Source of the DNA: Betaproteobacteria bacterium UBA6904
Lineage (GTDB): Bacteria > Pseudomonadota > Gammaproteobacteria > Burkholderiales > SG8-39
Assembly (NCBI GenBank): GCA_002451175.1
Contig: DKBI01000126.1
Location: 15,196-25,826, forward strand
Length of the DNA: 10,631 bases
Reading direction: 5' to 3'
The notes beneath the pieces were generated by a model, which saw only the letters and a list, made by a program, of their open reading frames with translations, was not told the origin of the DNA and did no database searches. Below, piece by piece: positions 1 through 5,923 of this stretch; the stretch's first letter is position 1; each line of letters begins with the position of its first letter. The position numbers were made by a program, and so were the translations under genes.

Positions 1-33
1 CACGCAGTGGCTCGACGCAAGGAGGCGATATGA
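1..33 (+). CDS. Possible 3' end of an upstream gene (partial)
   Basis: Frame 1 is open from the window edge and ends in a TGA at 31-33, giving the tail HAVARRKEAI. That TGA overlaps the ATG of the next small gene in an ATGA arrangement, which is typical of translationally coupled genes. Only ten codons are visible, so no function can be proposed. Frame 2 is also open and ends at a TGA at 50-52, so the true upstream frame is uncertain. I prefer frame 1 only because of the ATGA overlap. Confidence 0.3.
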   Translation, partial: HAVARRKEAI

Positions 34-161
34 CGACCATCAGGTTGCATGACAGCGACAGGGCCCACGCCATCGACGTGGTGGAAATGGCGGTTTGGGC
101 GGTACTGGTGCTGGCTGGTCTCGCAATCGTCGTCTGGGCGGTCGCGAAGGCTTTGGGCTAG
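30..161 (+). CDS. Small single-span membrane protein (43 aa), function unknown
   Basis: This 43-residue reading frame starts at an ATG preceded by AAGGAGG (19-25), a near-perfect Shine-Dalgarno sequence four bases upstream, and ends in TAG. The first 20 or so residues are polar (MTTIRLHDSDRAHAIDVVEM). Residues 21-43 are almost wholly hydrophobic and contain two tryptophans, which fits one transmembrane helix. The ATG overlaps a possible upstream stop codon, suggesting it is the last gene of an operon entering from the left. I do not recognise the family. It could be a small subunit of a membrane enzyme encoded outside the window, but nothing here shows that. The strong ribosome binding site is the main reason to call it. 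Confidence 0.5.
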   Translation: MTTIRLHDSDRAHAIDVVEMAVWAVLVLAGLAIVVWAVAKALG

Positions 162-166
162 CAAAT

Positions 167-181
167 CGGGCGCCGCGCCCG
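167..181 (+). terminator. GC hairpin after the small membrane protein gene
   Basis: CGGGCG (167-172) and CGCCCG (176-181) form a perfect 6-bp stem with a three-base loop, six bases after the TAG of the small gene. No T-run follows, so it is not a classical intrinsic terminator. It may protect the 3' end of the upstream transcript or mark where it stops. Short GC hairpins arise easily by chance in DNA of this composition. Confidence 0.25.
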
Positions 182-245
182 CCGGAGTTCCTCGCCATCT
201 GGACTTCCATTGACCTATCTCAACCTGCATGTGGGTTGACGTTTG

Positions 246-281
246 TATGGTCGCGACAGCCGCGATAAGGTGGCGACCATA
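246..281. promoter_or_regulatory. 9-bp perfect inverted repeat, candidate operator
   Basis: TATGGTCGC (246-254) is repeated exactly in inverted form as GCGACCATA (273-281), with 18 bases between the arms. The left arm runs into the palindrome GTCGCGAC (250-257). The repeat lies about 150 bases before the first cytochrome gene, in the only long intergenic stretch of the window. Between the arms lies GATAAG (264-269), a fair -10 candidate. The nearest good -35-like hexamer, TTGACG (236-241), is 22 bases away, which is too far for an ordinary sigma-70 promoter. The arms could be half-sites for a dimeric regulator. That role is inferred; the repeat is seen directly. Confidence 0.4.
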
Positions 282-340
282 AGAAACGGTTTAGAAGTAC
301 CAAAAGGTAAGGGGTGCAACTCGGTGCGTTCGGTGCCCGA

Positions 341-395
341 TGCGAATCAGGCGGTGCGGTCATGCAATGTGGCCAGCATCGCCGTCTGGTTCGCG
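341..395 (+). promoter_or_regulatory. Long imperfect hairpin in the leader of the first decaheme cytochrome gene
   Basis: Bases 341-349 pair with 387-395, 350-357 with 376-383 and 358-362 with 370-374, giving 22 base pairs. The only interruptions are a three-base bulge (384-386) and a single bulged A (375), with a seven-base loop (363-369). Four pairs are wobbles (341:395, 347:389, 354:379, 360:372), and all four are G-U on the plus strand. On the minus strand they would be A-C mismatches, so the structure favours a plus-strand RNA. It ends 35 bases before the ATG at 431 and leaves the weak ribosome binding site AGGCGG (415-420) free. I checked it against the GEMM cyclic-dinucleotide riboswitch, known from Geobacter cytochrome genes, and against integron attC sites, and it matched neither. 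Confidence 0.5.
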
Positions 396-430
396 GAAGG
401 TTTCTTGATACCTCAGGCGGAAAAATAACG

Positions 431-3148
431 ATGAAATCCACTCTAGTGCGTGCGGGTCTCGTGGCATTGGTTGTCAGCGCCTTTGCTGGCTGCGGTGGTG
501 GTGGTGGTGGTGACGGAGGAACCGCACCGCCGCCGGTGGTAACTCCGCCGCCAGGGGCGACTTTGCCGCCTGCACCGGTTCCACCCGGCTCGGCGCCCAT
601 CGCCCTGGGAACGATTACATCGGACCAGTTCGCAGCGCTGCAGCCGACGATTGTGGCCGGTGGCGCGATCGTCGCCAGCCCGCCGCAGATCAGCTTCGCG
701 CTGCAGGACCAGAACGGCAACGCGATCAAGGGACTGGCGGACTGGACGACGAAGAGTTCGACGGCGACCGTCGCGAGCTATCCGAACATCGCGTTCTCGA
801 TTGCCAAGCTGATTCCGGGCACGAACGGCGCGCCGAGCAAGTGGGTGAGCTACATCATCACCACGGTGCCGAGCACGACGACTGCTGCGGCGCCGACTCG
901 TCCGTCCACGGATAACACCGGAACGCTGACCGACAACGGCAACGGCACCTACGTCTACAAGTTCTATCGCGACATCACCAAGATCAAGGACGACGTCGCG
1001 GGGATGACGGTGACGGCGCCGAACAACAAGGACGACTTGGGCGATCTCACCTACGACCCGAACGCAGTGCACCGCATCACGATTGCGTTCTACGGGAACA
1101 TGCGGGGCACGGGCACGAACACCGCGGATGGCACGAACTCCGGCGTCACCGCAGTGCCGATCAAGCACCCGGTCAACTTCACTTACGACTTCATCCCGGC
1201 GACGGGCAAGGCCGTGACGGCGACTGACCCGAGCCGCAAGATCGTCGCGACGGCGAAGTGCAACGAGTGCCACCGCGTGCTCGGCGGCATCCCGGGCCTG
1301 TCCCCCGACGAGGACGCGGCCGCGTTCCACGGCAGCAACCGTAACAACGCTGACTACTGCGTCGTCTGCCATACCGACCAGCGGCGATATGGATATACGG
1401 AAGCGACGATGAGCGGGAACGCGTTTACGACGACCAACGTTCGAGTCGTGGACGGTCGCGCGGTCGGCAATTTCCCGAACTACATCCACAAGACGCATTT
1501 GGGCGCCATCCTGACGAAGCAGAAGTACAACTACGGCGGCCTGCTCTTTAATGAAATACATTACCCGCAGGACGTCCGGAACTGCACGAAGTGTCACGAT
1601 GGTTCCGACACGTCCACGGCGAAGACGGCGAATGGCAACAATTGGAAGGAAGTCCCGAGCCGACTCGCCTGCGGTGCCTGCCACGACGGCATCAACTTCG
1701 CGACGGGCAAGGGTGTGACGCTGGAGGACGCGCGTAACGGGCTGACGGTGAGCCAATACGGCCACATCGGCGGTGCGCAAGCGGACGACAGCAAGTGCGC
1801 CCTGTGCCATGCCGCTGCTGCGATCGACGTCTATCACCTCCCGGTGACGCCGCCGAACAAGGGCAGTTCGCTGCACGTTGCAAACGGCAACAACAACACC
1901 AACGCGGCATGGATCGCTTCCAACACGAGCCGGTTGCCGGAAGGGGCCATCAAGGTCTCGTACGACATCAAGAGCGTGTCGATGAATGCGAGCAACCAGC
2001 CGGTGATGGTGTTCCGTCTCCTGCAGAACGGTGCGCGCAAGGATCTCAGCGTCTTCTCCACGGCGACCAACAATCCGGCCACCGGACGCAAGGAGATCTG
2101 GGACAACTTCATGGGTTCGCCGAGCGTGTATTGGGTGTGGTCGGACACTCAGGACGGCATTACGTCCCCGTCCGACTTCACCGCGAGCGCGTCGGTCTAC
2201 CTGCGCGGCGTGTGGGATGGCTCCGTGACCGCGGGCACAGCCACGATATCCGGTCCTGATACGGATGGTTACTACACCGTGACCAGAACGGGGACAACCC
2301 TCCCCGCCACGGCCAAGATGCTAACCGGTGGTTTGGGCTACTCGTATAACGTGTCCACCACGTTGCCGCTCACGCAGACGAACCTGCTCGACTATCCGGT
2401 TCCGGATGGCTCGGGTCTGGTCAATGCCGGTGCGACCAACAAGACCGGCGGCCTGATCGTCATCGCGCCGAATGCGCAAGTCGTGGCCACGGGCTACACC
2501 GGCCGCCGCGCCATCGTGGAGGACAAGCGGTGCAACGCTTGCCACCAGGAACTCGGCACGTTCACCGAGGAAGCGTTCCACGGTGGTCAGCGCAACGACG
2601 GGACGACGTGCTCGTGGTGCCACAACCCGAACCGCGCGAGCAGCGGCTGGTCGGCTGATTCGACGGTCTTCATCCATGCGATCCATGCGGCAGCGAAGCG
2701 CGAAGTGAAGTTCAACTGGCACGCCGTTTCCGCAACGGAAGGGTTCTGGCTGATCCACTACCCCGGGATCCTGAACGATTGCGAGACCTGCCACCTGCCC
2801 GACACGTATGCGTACAACACTGCGGCGCAGACAACCGCGTTCCCGAACCGGCTGCATCGGTTGACGGCCAGCGGAACGCTCACGGCCAGTGATTCGCTCT
2901 CCCCGTGGGTCGTAGCGGGCACGAATTACGGCACGGGCGGCGCGGGTACGAACCTGGTGACTTCGCCGACGGTCAGCGTGTGCTCTGCTTGCCACGACAG
3001 CAGTCTTGCGCGGACTCACATGGCGCAAAATGGCGGTTCGTTCTACAAGGATCGCACGACGTCTCTGGCGACGACCGAGACCTGCGAGCTCTGCCACTTC
3101 GTGGGCAAAGTGGCCGACATCAAGGTCATGCACTCGAAGAACCGCTGA
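431..3148 (+). CDS. OmcA/MtrC-family decaheme c-type cytochrome, outer-membrane lipoprotein (905 aa)
   Basis: Predicted cell-surface decaheme cytochrome that passes electrons between the outer-membrane MtrAB conduit and extracellular acceptors or donors. The start at 431 gives a lipoprotein signal peptide (MKSTLVRAG..) with lipobox FAGC at Cys21; a GTG at 314 would only add an implausible polar leader. A Gly6 run and a Pro-rich tether follow. Residue +2 is Gly, compatible with outer-membrane sorting. CXXCH motifs start at residues 277, 310, 385, 414, 456 and 701, 727, 784, 851, 885, forming two pentaheme groups. This fits the known layout of beta domain I, pentaheme II, beta domain III and pentaheme IV. 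Distal His candidates include HKTH and HAIH. The family motif FSIAKLIPGTNG starts at residue 122. It is longer than Shewanella MtrC or OmcA (roughly 670-735 aa). Apart from Cys21 every cysteine lies in a heme motif, so the domain III disulfide of Shewanella MtrC/MtrF is absent. By gene order it is the OmcA counterpart. Confidence 0.93.
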   Translation: MKSTLVRAGLVALVVSAFAGCGGGGGGDGGTAPPPVVTPPPGATLPPAPVPPGSAPIALGTITSDQFAALQPTIVAGGAIVASPPQISFALQDQNGNAIKGLADWTTKSSTATVASYPNIAFSIAKLIPGTNGAPSKWVSYIITTVPSTTTAAAPTRPSTDNTGTLTDNGNGTYVYKFYRDITKIKDDVAGMTVTAPNNKDDLGDLTYDPNAVHRITIAFYGNMRGTGTNTADGTNSGVTAVPIKHPVNFTYDFIPATGKAVTATDPSRKIVATAKCNECHRVLGGIPGLSPDEDAAAFHGSNRNNADYCVVCHTDQRRYGYTEATMSGNAFTTTNVRVVDGRAVGNFPNYIHKTHLGAILTKQKYNYGGLLFNEIHYPQDVRNCTKCHDGSDTSTAKTANGNNWKEVPSRLACGACHDGINFATGKGVTLEDARNGLTVSQYGHIGGAQADDSKCALCHAAAAIDVYHLPVTPPNKGSSLHVANGNNNTNAAWIASNTSRLPEGAIKVSYDIKSVSMNASNQPVMVFRLLQNGARKDLSVFSTATNNPATGRKEIWDNFMGSPSVYWVWSDTQDGITSPSDFTASASVYLRGVWDGSVTAGTATISGPDTDGYYTVTRTGTTLPATAKMLTGGLGYSYNVSTTLPLTQTNLLDYPVPDGSGLVNAGATNKTGGLIVIAPNAQVVATGYTGRRAIVEDKRCNACHQELGTFTEEAFHGGQRNDGTTCSWCHNPNRASSGWSADSTVFIHAIHAAAKREVKFNWHAVSATEGFWLIHYPGILNDCETCHLPDTYAYNTAAQTTAFPNRLHRLTASGTLTASDSLSPWVVAGTNYGTGGAGTNLVTSPTVSVCSACHDSSLARTHMAQNGGSFYKDRTTSLATTETCELCHFVGKVADIKVMHSKNR
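494..511 (+). repeat. (GGT)6 trinucleotide repeat coding for the lipoprotein glycine linker
   Basis: Six perfect GGT codons follow directly after the lipidated Cys21 codon of the first surface cytochrome. The run codes for a flexible Gly6 linker between the lipid anchor and the Pro-rich tether. The equivalent run in the second cytochrome (3766-3792) codes for nine glycines with mixed GGT and GGC codons. A perfect in-frame repeat can change copy number by slippage, which would alter linker length without breaking the frame. Confidence 0.6.
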
Positions 3149-3196
3149 GCGAACCCGCTGGGGTGTGGTAAACCCTGCTCCAGCGACCCAACCCGA

Positions 3197-3228
3197 CCCG
3201 GGGGCGGCAACGCCTCCGGGTTTTTTTT
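3197..3228 (+). terminator. Intrinsic terminator after the first decaheme cytochrome gene
   Basis: CCCGGGGGCG (3197-3206) pairs with CGCCTCCGGG (3211-3220) over ten base pairs, one of them a G-U wobble, closed by a GCAA tetraloop and followed by eight Ts (3221-3228). This is a textbook Rho-independent terminator on the plus strand. A weaker hairpin, CGCTGG/CCAGCG (3156-3161/3180-3185), precedes it. It lies 48 bases after the cytochrome stop codon and only 19 bases before the ATG of the helix-hairpin-helix gene. It should therefore separate the first cytochrome from the downstream genes, or let only part of the transcription through. Confidence 0.88.
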
Positions 3229-3247
3229 GAGACGAAAGGACCGTTTC

Positions 3248-3619
3248 ATGAACCGAATCCAGCTTGCCGCCGCCCTGGCAGCGCTGACCCTCCTCTCGGG
3301 CGCCGTATCCGCCGTCGCCGAGGAAAAAGCCCCGCCCGTAGACCCCGCGGTCAAGAAGTACACCGACAAGAAGGAGAAAAAGGCGCCCAAGACCCAGCCG
3401 GTGGACATCAACAGCGCCTCGAAGACCCAGTTGATGAAAGTCGCCGGCATCAGCGCCGATTACGCCGACAAGATCATCGCCGGGCGCCCCTACGTCTCCA
3501 AGGCCGACCTGGTGACCCGCAAGGTGATCCCGGAAGGCGTCTTCGCGCAGATCAAGCGCCAGATCGTTTCGCTCCCGCCGCAAAAGGGTTTTTCCGACAA
3601 GGTCGCGCCGAAGAAGTAG
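3248..3619 (+). CDS. Secreted ComEA-like helix-hairpin-helix protein (123 aa)
   Basis: Small exported protein with a helix-hairpin-helix fold of the ComEA type, a fold that usually binds DNA backbone without sequence preference. The start at 3248 has AAGGA (3236-3240) seven bases upstream. A TTG at 3227 is also in frame but begins inside the terminator T-run. Residues 1-24 form a signal peptide with a likely cut at AVA/EE. Residues 25-51 are a Lys-rich linker, and 52-106 carry the domain, beginning VDINSASKTQL, with AGISADYADKIIAGRPY at 66-82 and a second half around IPEGVFAQIKRQI. The first hairpin reads G-I-S rather than the usual G-I-G. There is no heme motif. It is flanked by a terminator upstream and a promoter candidate downstream, with a decaheme cytochrome gene on each side. 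DNA uptake or a link to extracellular DNA is possible but unproven; it could instead be a periplasmic protein-binding module. Confidence 0.82.
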   Translation: MNRIQLAAALAALTLLSGAVSAVAEEKAPPVDPAVKKYTDKKEKKAPKTQPVDINSASKTQLMKVAGISADYADKIIAGRPYVSKADLVTRKVIPEGVFAQIKRQIVSLPPQKGFSDKVAPKK

Positions 3620-3628
3620 TCGAACCGC

Positions 3629-3659
3629 TTGCCGGCGGCTCTCGGTTCCCCGCTACAAT
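3629..3659 (+). promoter_or_regulatory. Candidate sigma-70 promoter for the mtrC-mtrA-mtrB part
   Basis: TACAAT (3654-3659) matches five of six bases of the -10 consensus. TTGCCG (3629-3634) is a fair -35 with a 19-base spacer, slightly long. A start of transcription near 3666 would give a leader of about 22 bases before the ATG at 3688. The inverted repeat GAACCG/CGGTTC (3622-3627/3643-3648) spans the -35 and could be an operator or a weak end signal for the preceding gene. A separate promoter here matches Shewanella, where omcA and mtrCAB are transcribed separately. Confidence 0.5.
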
Positions 3660-3687
3660 TCCGGCAGTTCCGTGAGATGAGGTGGTT

Positions 3688-5919
3688 ATGATCGGGAAGC
3701 GCTCGGCATATCGCGGTATCGGTCTGGCAGCCGCAGGCCTGCTGGCATTGGCGATCGCCGGTTGCGGTGGTGGTGGCGGCGGCGGTGGCGGCACGGCGCC
3801 CGCGCCCGTTCCCCCGCCGGCGGCCGGCGGCACGCTCAACATCACGATCACTTCCGCAACCATCAGCAGCCCGCCGGTGGTCAAGTTCAAGGTCACCGAT
3901 GGCTCGGGCGCGGGCGTCCCCGGACTCGCGGCGACCGACCTGCGCTTCAACATCGCCAAGCTGGTCCCCGGCTCCAACGGCGAGCCGAGCATCTGGCAGA
4001 ACTACATCAACCGGGTGCGAAGCGGTGCCGTGCAGGGCAGCCAGGAGCGCTCGGCTACGGGCTTCGTCTTCGGCACGCTGACGAACCATGGCGACGGCTC
4101 GTACACCTATGCGTTTGCCACGGACATCACCACGGCCGCCGGCAATCCCTGCCCCGCCCCGTGCACCGACGCGGACGGCAAGGCGCTCGACTTGCGTTAC
4201 GACGGCGGCCTCACCCATCGCATCGCGATCCAGCAAGGCAACAGCGCCTACGCGCTCGCGGCCGGCGTCTACGATTTCGTACCTTCGGGCGGCACGCTGC
4301 GCAAGCACGACGTGGTCGTCAACGCGACCTGCAACCAGTGCCACGAGCAGCTCGCCGCGCACGGCACCCGGATCGACGTCCAGCAGTGCGCCACCTGCCA
4401 CAACCCCGGATCCTGGGTCGCCGGGACGCCGAACGTCACCGTCGACCTGAAGGTGATGATCCATCGCATCCACTACAACGCCGGCGGCCTTGCGCTGCCG
4501 AGCGTGCGCGCGGGCTACCCGTACAAGATCGGCAACGCCGACTTTTCCGCGGTCGTGTTCACGCAGGACTCGCGCAATTGCACGCGCTGTCACGACGGCG
4601 CGCTGAGCGCGCAGGGCGACAACTGGAAGAACCAGCCGAGCATCGCCGCGTGCGGCTCGTGCCACGACGACGTGTACTTCGGCGCGCAGGCCGATCCCGC
4701 GAAGCCCTACCAGACCCGGGCGCACTCCGGCGGCGTGCTTGCGGACAACAGCGCCTGCGTGCTCTGCCACGGCCCCGGGCGCGTGGCCGACGTCACGGTC
4801 GCGCACGACTTCCCGAGCCGCCTGAAGGCGGCGGCGGGCAAGTTCAAGTTCAACATCCTCGGCGCCGCGCCGACGGCCGCCGGCGGCACGACGGTGGTCA
4901 CCTTCTCGGTCACCGACCCCACGAACGGCGATGCGCCCTACGACATCAAGACGCATCCGGCGTTTACGGCCGCAGGCGGGGCCAGCACGCTCACCGTCAA
5001 GCTCGGCTGGAACACGCCGGGGCGCGTGGACATCGGCAACGACGGCAGCGGTCAGAACTACGGTCAACCGGTCAGCGTCAACGCGCTCACCGCGGCGACG
5101 GCAGGCGCTGCCGCCGGAACCTACACCGTGACCTCGCCGGTTGCGATTCCGGCCGGACAGACCGGCACGCTGCGCGTCATGATGGACGGTCACCCGGCCG
5201 GCGATGTCACCACGCCCGGAACGTTCAGCGATCGCCTGCCGGTGAAGAGCGCCTTCCGGGACTTCGCCGTCACGGGGACGCTGGCCGCGCGCCGGCAGGT
5301 CGTGGATATCGCGAAATGCGACGGCTGCCACGGCACGCTGAGCCTGCACGGCGCCAACCGCAACGAGGAAATCGGCGTGTGCGTGGTGTGCCACAACCCG
5401 AATGCGACGGACAAGGGCCGCCGCGCCGGCGTCGGCGTGGACGGCAAGGCCGAGGAGTCCGTGGACTTCAAGACGATGATCCACGCCATCCACGCCGGAC
5501 AGAAGAGCAATGGCGGGTTCCGCGAGAAAGGCATCGTCGTCTACGGCTTTGGCGGCAGCGTGAACGACTTCAGCAAGGTCGTATTCCCCGGCAAGGTGAA
5601 CAACTGCGCCGCCTGCCACAGCGGCTCGACGTACCAGCTGGCGGGCTTGTGGGAAGCGCCGACCGCCAGCGGGATCCTCGGATCCACCGGCGGCACGGGC
5701 GCGTCCGCGACCGATCCTGCGGACAACCTGCGCCACTCGCCCACGGCCGCGGTCTGCACCTCGTGCCATGACAGTTCGGTGGCGAACCTGCACATGCAGC
5801 AGAACGGCGCCACCTTCTCCGCAACGCAGGCGACGATCGACGCGGCGGTCGAGGGCTGCGTGCTGTGCCACGGCGCGGGACGCGTGTTCGACGTGAAGAC
5901 GGTGCACGGAGTGAAGTGA
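3688..5919 (+). CDS. OmcA/MtrC-family decaheme c-type cytochrome, outer-membrane lipoprotein (743 aa)
   Basis: Second predicted surface decaheme cytochrome, in the mtrC position directly before mtrA and mtrB. I chose the ATG at 3688, with TGAGG (3678-3682) five bases upstream; a GTG two codons earlier is possible. The signal peptide ends at lipobox IAGC with Cys26, followed by Gly9 and a Pro/Ala tether. CXXCH motifs start at residues 215, 234, 298, 322, 357 and 544, 565, 640, 690, 724. The two pentaheme groups are separated by a 187-residue span holding beta domain III. HRIH and HAIH after the second heme of each group are likely distal ligands. FNIAKLVPGSNG (from residue 87) and the C-terminal CHDSS..HMQQNG stretch match the first cytochrome closely, so the two are paralogues. 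Unlike that protein it has a non-heme pair, Cys155 and Cys159 (CPAPC), in domain I. The stop lies four bases before the next ATG, indicating co-translation with mtrA. Confidence 0.94.
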   Translation: MIGKRSAYRGIGLAAAGLLALAIAGCGGGGGGGGGTAPAPVPPPAAGGTLNITITSATISSPPVVKFKVTDGSGAGVPGLAATDLRFNIAKLVPGSNGEPSIWQNYINRVRSGAVQGSQERSATGFVFGTLTNHGDGSYTYAFATDITTAAGNPCPAPCTDADGKALDLRYDGGLTHRIAIQQGNSAYALAAGVYDFVPSGGTLRKHDVVVNATCNQCHEQLAAHGTRIDVQQCATCHNPGSWVAGTPNVTVDLKVMIHRIHYNAGGLALPSVRAGYPYKIGNADFSAVVFTQDSRNCTRCHDGALSAQGDNWKNQPSIAACGSCHDDVYFGAQADPAKPYQTRAHSGGVLADNSACVLCHGPGRVADVTVAHDFPSRLKAAAGKFKFNILGAAPTAAGGTTVVTFSVTDPTNGDAPYDIKTHPAFTAAGGASTLTVKLGWNTPGRVDIGNDGSGQNYGQPVSVNALTAATAGAAAGTYTVTSPVAIPAGQTGTLRVMMDGHPAGDVTTPGTFSDRLPVKSAFRDFAVTGTLAARRQVVDIAKCDGCHGTLSLHGANRNEEIGVCVVCHNPNATDKGRRAGVGVDGKAEESVDFKTMIHAIHAGQKSNGGFREKGIVVYGFGGSVNDFSKVVFPGKVNNCAACHSGSTYQLAGLWEAPTASGILGSTGGTGASATDPADNLRHSPTAAVCTSCHDSSVANLHMQQNGATFSATQATIDAAVEGCVLCHGAGRVFDVKTVHGVK

Positions 5920-5923
5920 CGAA

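Noticed and set aside
220..239. Inverted repeat TCAACC/GGTTGA with an eight-base loop
   Set aside because: Only six pairs, no T-run and no link to a promoter element; easily found by chance in 10 kb.
341..395. Reading the hairpin as an integron attC site or a GEMM riboswitch
   Set aside because: No GTTRRRY/RYYYAAC core pair for attC. There is a single long stem instead of the two packed helices with GNRA loop and receptor of GEMM.
243..428. 61-codon frame from a TTG upstream of the first cytochrome
   Set aside because: Rare start, no good ribosome binding site, no recognisable feature, and it overlaps the structured leader.
314..430. 39-codon upstream extension of the first cytochrome from a GTG
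   Set aside because: It would place the lipoprotein signal peptide 39 residues inside the protein and run through the long hairpin. The ATG at 431 gives a proper signal peptide and lipobox.
443..1876. 477-codon open frame on the minus strand opposite the first cytochrome
   Set aside because: Composition typical of a shadow frame; the sense strand has five correctly spaced heme motifs over this span.
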